Shown here piece by piece: positions 59,920 through 64,000 of a stretch of 64,000 bases of DNA. Every line of letters starts with the position of its first letter. The stretch's first letter is position 1. This DNA is from Jacaranda mimosifolia (Eukaryota; Streptophyta; Magnoliopsida; Lamiales; Bignoniaceae): NCBI GenBank assembly GCA_018894105.1, contig CM032120.1, forward strand, positions 25,752,710 to 25,816,709. The letters are read 5' to 3'. Below the pieces are notes generated by a model. It was not told the origin of the DNA, searched no databases, and was given only the letters and a program-made list of their open reading frames with translations. The position numbers and the translations under genes were made by a program.

Positions 59920-61430
59920 TGGTAGAAACTAGGAGGACAATTTCAGAAAGGCAAAATGAGCGTCGCTCACCCCAACCGCTTTCGTCGCCTCCCCATCAGC
60001 AGCCTGCCTAGGAGGGGGCGACCTTAGTTTACAAATGGAGCAAGTGGTCACTTTGACCATTCCTCAGCTTATGCAAATGATCAGTAACTAGATTTCAGCT
60101 CAGCTTTTAGCTCAATTATCCGCCGCTTTGCAGAGGCACAATAATCAGCCAATGCCGTCCGTGAGCGTTACTCCTCATCCCACCCACCGACTGAAGGTAG
60201 CAAAATTGGCAGATCAATGGGTTCGACTCGATCAAGCCCCGTAGCGTGATCGAGGCGAACGCCAGAGGCTAAATCCCAGTCGAGATATGTCCAGGGTAGA
60301 CAAAGAGGAATGGGAAGAGGTATCGCATTAGGTCCAGCAACTTAACAAGAGGTTGGAGGAAATCTCAAGAAGAAATTTGGAAATGACTCATGCTGAAATG
60401 GCTCCCCGAATCTGACGTGAAAGAGAGTAACCTTTTGTGCAAGAGATTATCAACGACAGGATAGTCCTTGATGCAAAAGTCCCCATCGGATGGCCACGAT
60501 ATGATGGGCCAACCAGCCTAAATGAGCACCTCTTGCAATTTGAGCACATGATGTAGCTACATGGTCACAGTGACCACATTAACACAAAGATGTTGGTTAC
60601 CACCTTCCAGGGTATTACTTTGGAATGGTTTGTTAAACTTGAGCCAGCTTTCATATATACTTATGACTAGCTTTGTGATAAGTTCTTACACCAATTTGCT
60701 AGCAGAAGGAAAGCTAAATTACCTTATACTCACTTGCAAACCGTCAAGCAGAATGAAGGAGAAACTTTGAGGGATTTCTTCTCCAGATTTAACACGGAGG
60801 TCCTAAAAATTGATAACCCTGGTATTGAATTCCTCATCGATGTGTTGTTATTAGGGTTAAGGCATAAGGAGTATGCCAATGCATTAGTTAGGGAGCGCCC
60901 TCAGACAATGGAAGAGCTCTTGGATCTGGCAAAAAGGTATATGACCCAAGAGGAGATGAACAAGATGAAATTCGGGGGAGGAGAATTCGACAAGAAAAAA
61001 GGAAAGGAGAAACATGACCGACACCAGAAGAAAGGTCATAGGTATCATATCAAAAGCTTCCATAATTATGCTCCTCTGAACAACCCCCGCAAGGAAGTCT
61101 TGCTAGCAATCTAACATGACAATCTCCTAAAAAGACCCAGAAAACTCACTAAGATGGAAGCTATGAGAAAGTCGAATAAGCATTGCCATTTCCACCGTCA
61201 TAAGGGTCATGATACCGAAGATTGTTTCAACCTACAAAATGAGATCGAGCGTCTTATCTATCAGGGCCACCTTAAGAAATTTGTGGATCAGAAGGCTTAG
61301 ACCGACCAGACTCCTCATAGAGAACAGTCGCTGAGCCCAGAGCGTGATGATAAAGGGAAGCAAAAGATGGAAGATGACCATCCCCCTTTGAAAGGCATAA
61401 TCGACATGATAGCCGGCGGGCCGACATGAG
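59920..61430 (+). pseudogene. Gag of element 3
   Basis: The start near 59920 (MVETRRTI) is followed by a poorly conserved, stop-rich part. The conserved core begins at about 60590 and is open at 60734-61111: GETLRDFFSRFNTEVLKI, LLLGLRHKEYANALV, MEELLDLAKRYMTQEEMNK and a Lys-rich tail. The zinc motif CHFHRHKGHDTEDC with NEIERLIYQGHLKKF follows near 61180-61285, then DDHPPLKGIIDMIAGG. Stops near 60669 and 61112 break it. Confidence 0.9.
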
Positions 61431-62035
61431 GAGACTTGAGGTCAGCACGAAAACAAGTGCAGAGACAACTTGAATCCGATAGATGTGTAAACAGTAGGTC
61501 AATCTATCAACTATCCACTAGTTTCGAGCCTATCTCCTTCTCAGATTTCGACCTAAAGCATTTGGGAGGACACGGTGAGGGAGGTAGCCTAGATTGCCCA
61601 TTGGTGGTCTCTGTGGAAATTGCAAACTTTGAGATCTGTAAAATGCTGGTCGATAATGGCAGCTCCGCGAATATTATCTTTCTTTCAACCCTTGACAAAA
61701 TTCAACTTGGGAAATTGAAATTCAACTCAACCAGAACACACCTGGTCGAGTTGGGGAGTGGAAATTGTTCCAGTGGGATCTATTAATTTGACCACCTTAT
61801 TTGGCAAAATCCCTAAGAGGCGTACATTGATGATTAACTATCTGGTAGTAGATTTCCCCTTTGCTTATAACGCCATAATAGATAGGCCAACTTTGAATGA
61901 CTTTCAAGTAATTGTGTCGACCTACCATATGAAGGTCAAATTTCCCACACCAGTGGGGACAGGCGAAATGCTATGCAATATAAAAGAGGCATGACGATGT
62001 TACACTATTTCAACTGAAACCAACTATCAGAAGAA
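61431..62035 (+). pseudogene. Protease of element 3
   Basis: The open piece 61436-61783 has DCPLVVSVEIANFEICKMLV followed by DNGSSANIIFLSTL (catalytic motif). The frame then shifts and MINYLVVDFPFAYNAIIDRP and STYHMKVKFP follow at 61758-61991. Confidence 0.9.
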
Positions 62036-62072
62036 ACAACCTCAACTGAAGGCCTCGGGGGACATCCCAGTA

Positions 62073-63000
62073 ATGAAACCCGAAGGGGGTCAGAACAAAA
62101 AGAAGAGAAAAAGTGAAGATACTAGGGTTGAACCTATTGAGGAATTTAAAACCATTGAATTGGAGCCTAGAAACCCTGAGAAGACAACCCAAATAGGAGC
62201 AAGCCTGGGAGGTCCAATGGAATGTTTGCTCATTGATTTCCTTCAAAGGAATGTGGACGTCTTCGCATAGAAAGCTGCCAACCTGGAAGGCATAGACCTA
62301 GAAATCATTGTGCATCGACTTAACGCCGATCCTGCCCACAAGCCCGTTCAACAGAAGACTTGAACTTTTAATGCTGAGAGGACTCAGATCATCAAGGAAG
62401 AGGTCAGCAAGCTTCTTGAAGCAAGCTACATTGTTGAAATGCAATATCCTAATTGGTTATGTAATGTAGTTTTAGTTCCCAAAAATGAAGAAAAATGGAG
62501 AATGTGTAATGATTTCACAGATCTTAATAAAGTATGTCCTAAAGACCCGTATCCTTTGCCTCGAATTAATCTATTAGTTGATTCCACTGCTGGGTGTGAA
62601 CTTTTAAGCATGATGGATGCCCTTCAAGGGTATTATCAAATTTTTATGGCTATCGAAGACCGAGATAAAACTTCTTTTGTGGTGCTCGACGGCGTGTACT
62701 ATTTTTTGGTCATGCCATTTTCCATTTTCCATTTTCCATCACCAAGATAGAAAAAGGAGGTTGACTATCTTACCGACCTCACTCATATTTTTTCCATTCT
62801 CCGCGCTTTTAGAATGAAGATTAACCCGAGTAAATGCACTTTTGGCGTTAGGAGAGCAAAGTTTCTAGGATATATGGTCAGCCAGTGAGGTATTGAGGCC
62901 AATCCCCAAAAGATACAGGCCATCCAGGACATAACACCCCCAAGAACGATCAAGGACGTGTAGAGGCTAGTCGGGCGGATCGTAGTTTTGGGTTAATTTA
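62073..63000 (+). pseudogene. Reverse transcriptase of element 3, catalytic box deleted
   Basis: IDFLQRNVDVFA, then the open piece 62439-62747 with VLVPKNEEKWRMCNDFTDLN, KVCPKDPYPLPRINLLVD, MMDALQGYYQIFMA and YYFLVMPF. Immediately after, the sequence becomes ccattttccattttccattt. The segment that should contain GLKN and the YVDD box, about 40 codons, is missing. Reading resumes at DYLTDLTHIFSILRAFRMKI. This copy cannot reverse transcribe. Confidence 0.92.
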
Positions 63001-63530
63001 TAGCAAGATTGGCAGATAAGAGCTTGCCTTTCTTCCGGGTCCTAAGAAATGCTAAGAAGTTTCAATGGACTGATCAATGTGACCAGGCGCCGGTTGAATT
63101 AAAGGAATACCTTTCCCAACCTCCCGTGCTACTGAAACCAGTTGTTAGAGAAGTTCTACATTTATACTCAGCCATGTCAATGATCGCCATTAGCTCTATG
63201 CTAGTATCGACCAGGGAGGGCAAAGACAAACCAGTATATTACATCAGCAAATTGTTGCAAGGCCCTTAGCACAATTATTTGGAGATCAAGAAGTTCGCCT
63301 TGGCGCTAGTCACGACAGCAAGGAAATTGAGGCCTTATTTTCTATCCCATACTGTCGTTGTTCTGACAAACCAACCTCTGAGGCAGGTGCTCACTAAACC
63401 AAATACTTTGAGAAGGTTGACCAAGTGGGACATTGAGCTAGGAGAATTTGACCTCAGATTTCAACCTCATATCGCAATAAAAGCCCAAGTGTTGGGGAAT
63501 TTTGTGGCAAAAAGGATCGACCTACCACCT
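63001..63530 (+). pseudogene. RNase H of element 3
   Basis: Open pieces 63009-63266 and 63279-63599 read FQWTDQCDQAPVELKEYL, YYISKLLQGP, LEIKKFALALVTTARKLRPY, LTNQPLRQVL and KWDIELGEFDLRFQP. They are separated by one stop (TAG at 63267-63269). Confidence 0.88.
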
Positions 63531-63968
63531 CCTCGAGAACCTCAATCGCTAACATGGACCTTGCATGTTGATGGATCGGCTACAAACTCAGGGGGATGAG
63601 CAAGGATATTATTGTGCTCTCCTTAGTCCGAAGAGTACGATTTCACTATCAAACTAAATTACACAGTCACTAATAACGAAGCAGAGTACGAAGTTCTCAT
63701 TTCTAGAATGAGGATGGCTCTGGACAAAGGGGTCAGGAATTTGGCTACCGTTACTGATTCTCAGTTGGTTGCGGAAAAGTTTGGGGGTAATTTTGAAGCA
63801 AGAGATCTAACTATGACTGCTTATCTTTATGAGGTCAAGAGATTGGGACAATTATTTGAGAAGTTCACACTCGACCAAGTACCCCGATCAGAAAATGAGA
63901 GAGCAGATGCACTTTCTAATTTGCCACTGCATCCAAAGGTACCTAAGATAGGTCAATCACTTTCCTAG
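63531..63968 (+). pseudogene. Additional (Tat-type) RNase H of element 3
   Basis: TWTLHVDGSATNSGG, then a TGA stop at 63597-63599, then NNEAEYEVLISRMRM, TDSQLVAEKFGGNFEARD and ENERADALSNL. The D, E, D and final D residues expected of the fold are visible, so only the stop codons break this domain. Confidence 0.88.
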
Positions 63969-64000
63969 TTTTACATTAACCTATTATCTCTTAGTCCTGA

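Larger units (their letters stand above)
59146..64000 (+). mobile_element. Ty3/gypsy element, Tat type, cut by the window end (element 3)
   Basis: 5' LTR, primer-binding site, gag, protease, reverse transcriptase, RNase H and additional RNase H are present in order. Integrase, any antisense gene and the 3' LTR would lie beyond 64000. Same family as elements 1 and 2 by LTR ends (TGATATGGG...ATCA) and protein phrases, though the LTR interior has diverged. Confidence 0.92.

Overview
The window is repeat-dominated intergenic DNA of a flowering plant. It contains plant-type LTR retrotransposons of both superfamilies, a Mutator-like DNA transposon, tRNA-derived SINE-like copies, MITEs, long AT-rich spacers and one plant BAHD acyltransferase gene. 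I saw no rRNA or tRNA gene, CRISPR array or prokaryotic gene. The species cannot be named from the sequence. All boundaries, repeats and reading frames were read by eye, without database searches or computed alignments.

Layout: 415-9993 is a decayed Ty1/copia element with about 1.9-kb LTRs. 10033-13775 is a solo LTR with a perfect 5-bp target duplication (TACAA) and two internal tandem arrays. 14361-22081 (minus) is a BAHD acyltransferase pseudogene split by a 6.4-kb Mutator-like element (15247-21690). That element carries a dead MURA transposase gene and, convergent to it, an apparently intact two-exon GRF-zinc-finger/coiled-coil/membrane-anchor gene. 22082-26987 holds a long inverted-repeat element, a SINE, a compound microsatellite, a MITE and a roughly 260-bp tandem array.

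Three related Ty3/gypsy elements of Tat type follow: 26988-35104 (minus, both LTRs, GTTAC target duplication), 35825-43840 (plus, 5' end lost) and 59146-64000 (plus, runs off the window). The region between them, 43841-59145, holds a 1.8-kb TIR element that carries a gypsy LTR fragment and lies between 0.1-kb direct repeats. It also holds a Tourist-like MITE, two more solo LTRs (about 48630-51913 and 53660-56218), SINE copies and a hAT-like MITE.

The most interesting system is the antisense gene in the first two Tat-type elements. It lies between pol and the 3' LTR and is transcribed against the element. In both copies it has a TATAAATA box, matching GT-AG introns and the same protein layout (Ser-rich start, transposon-protein-like domain, basic patch, coiled coil, conserved C-terminal PSSDELD). 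Extra antisense ORFs in Tat-lineage elements are known as a class; the conserved promoter and intron structure visible here is the part worth checking. Second is the Mutator element's convergent GRF gene, which stays open while the transposase has decayed.
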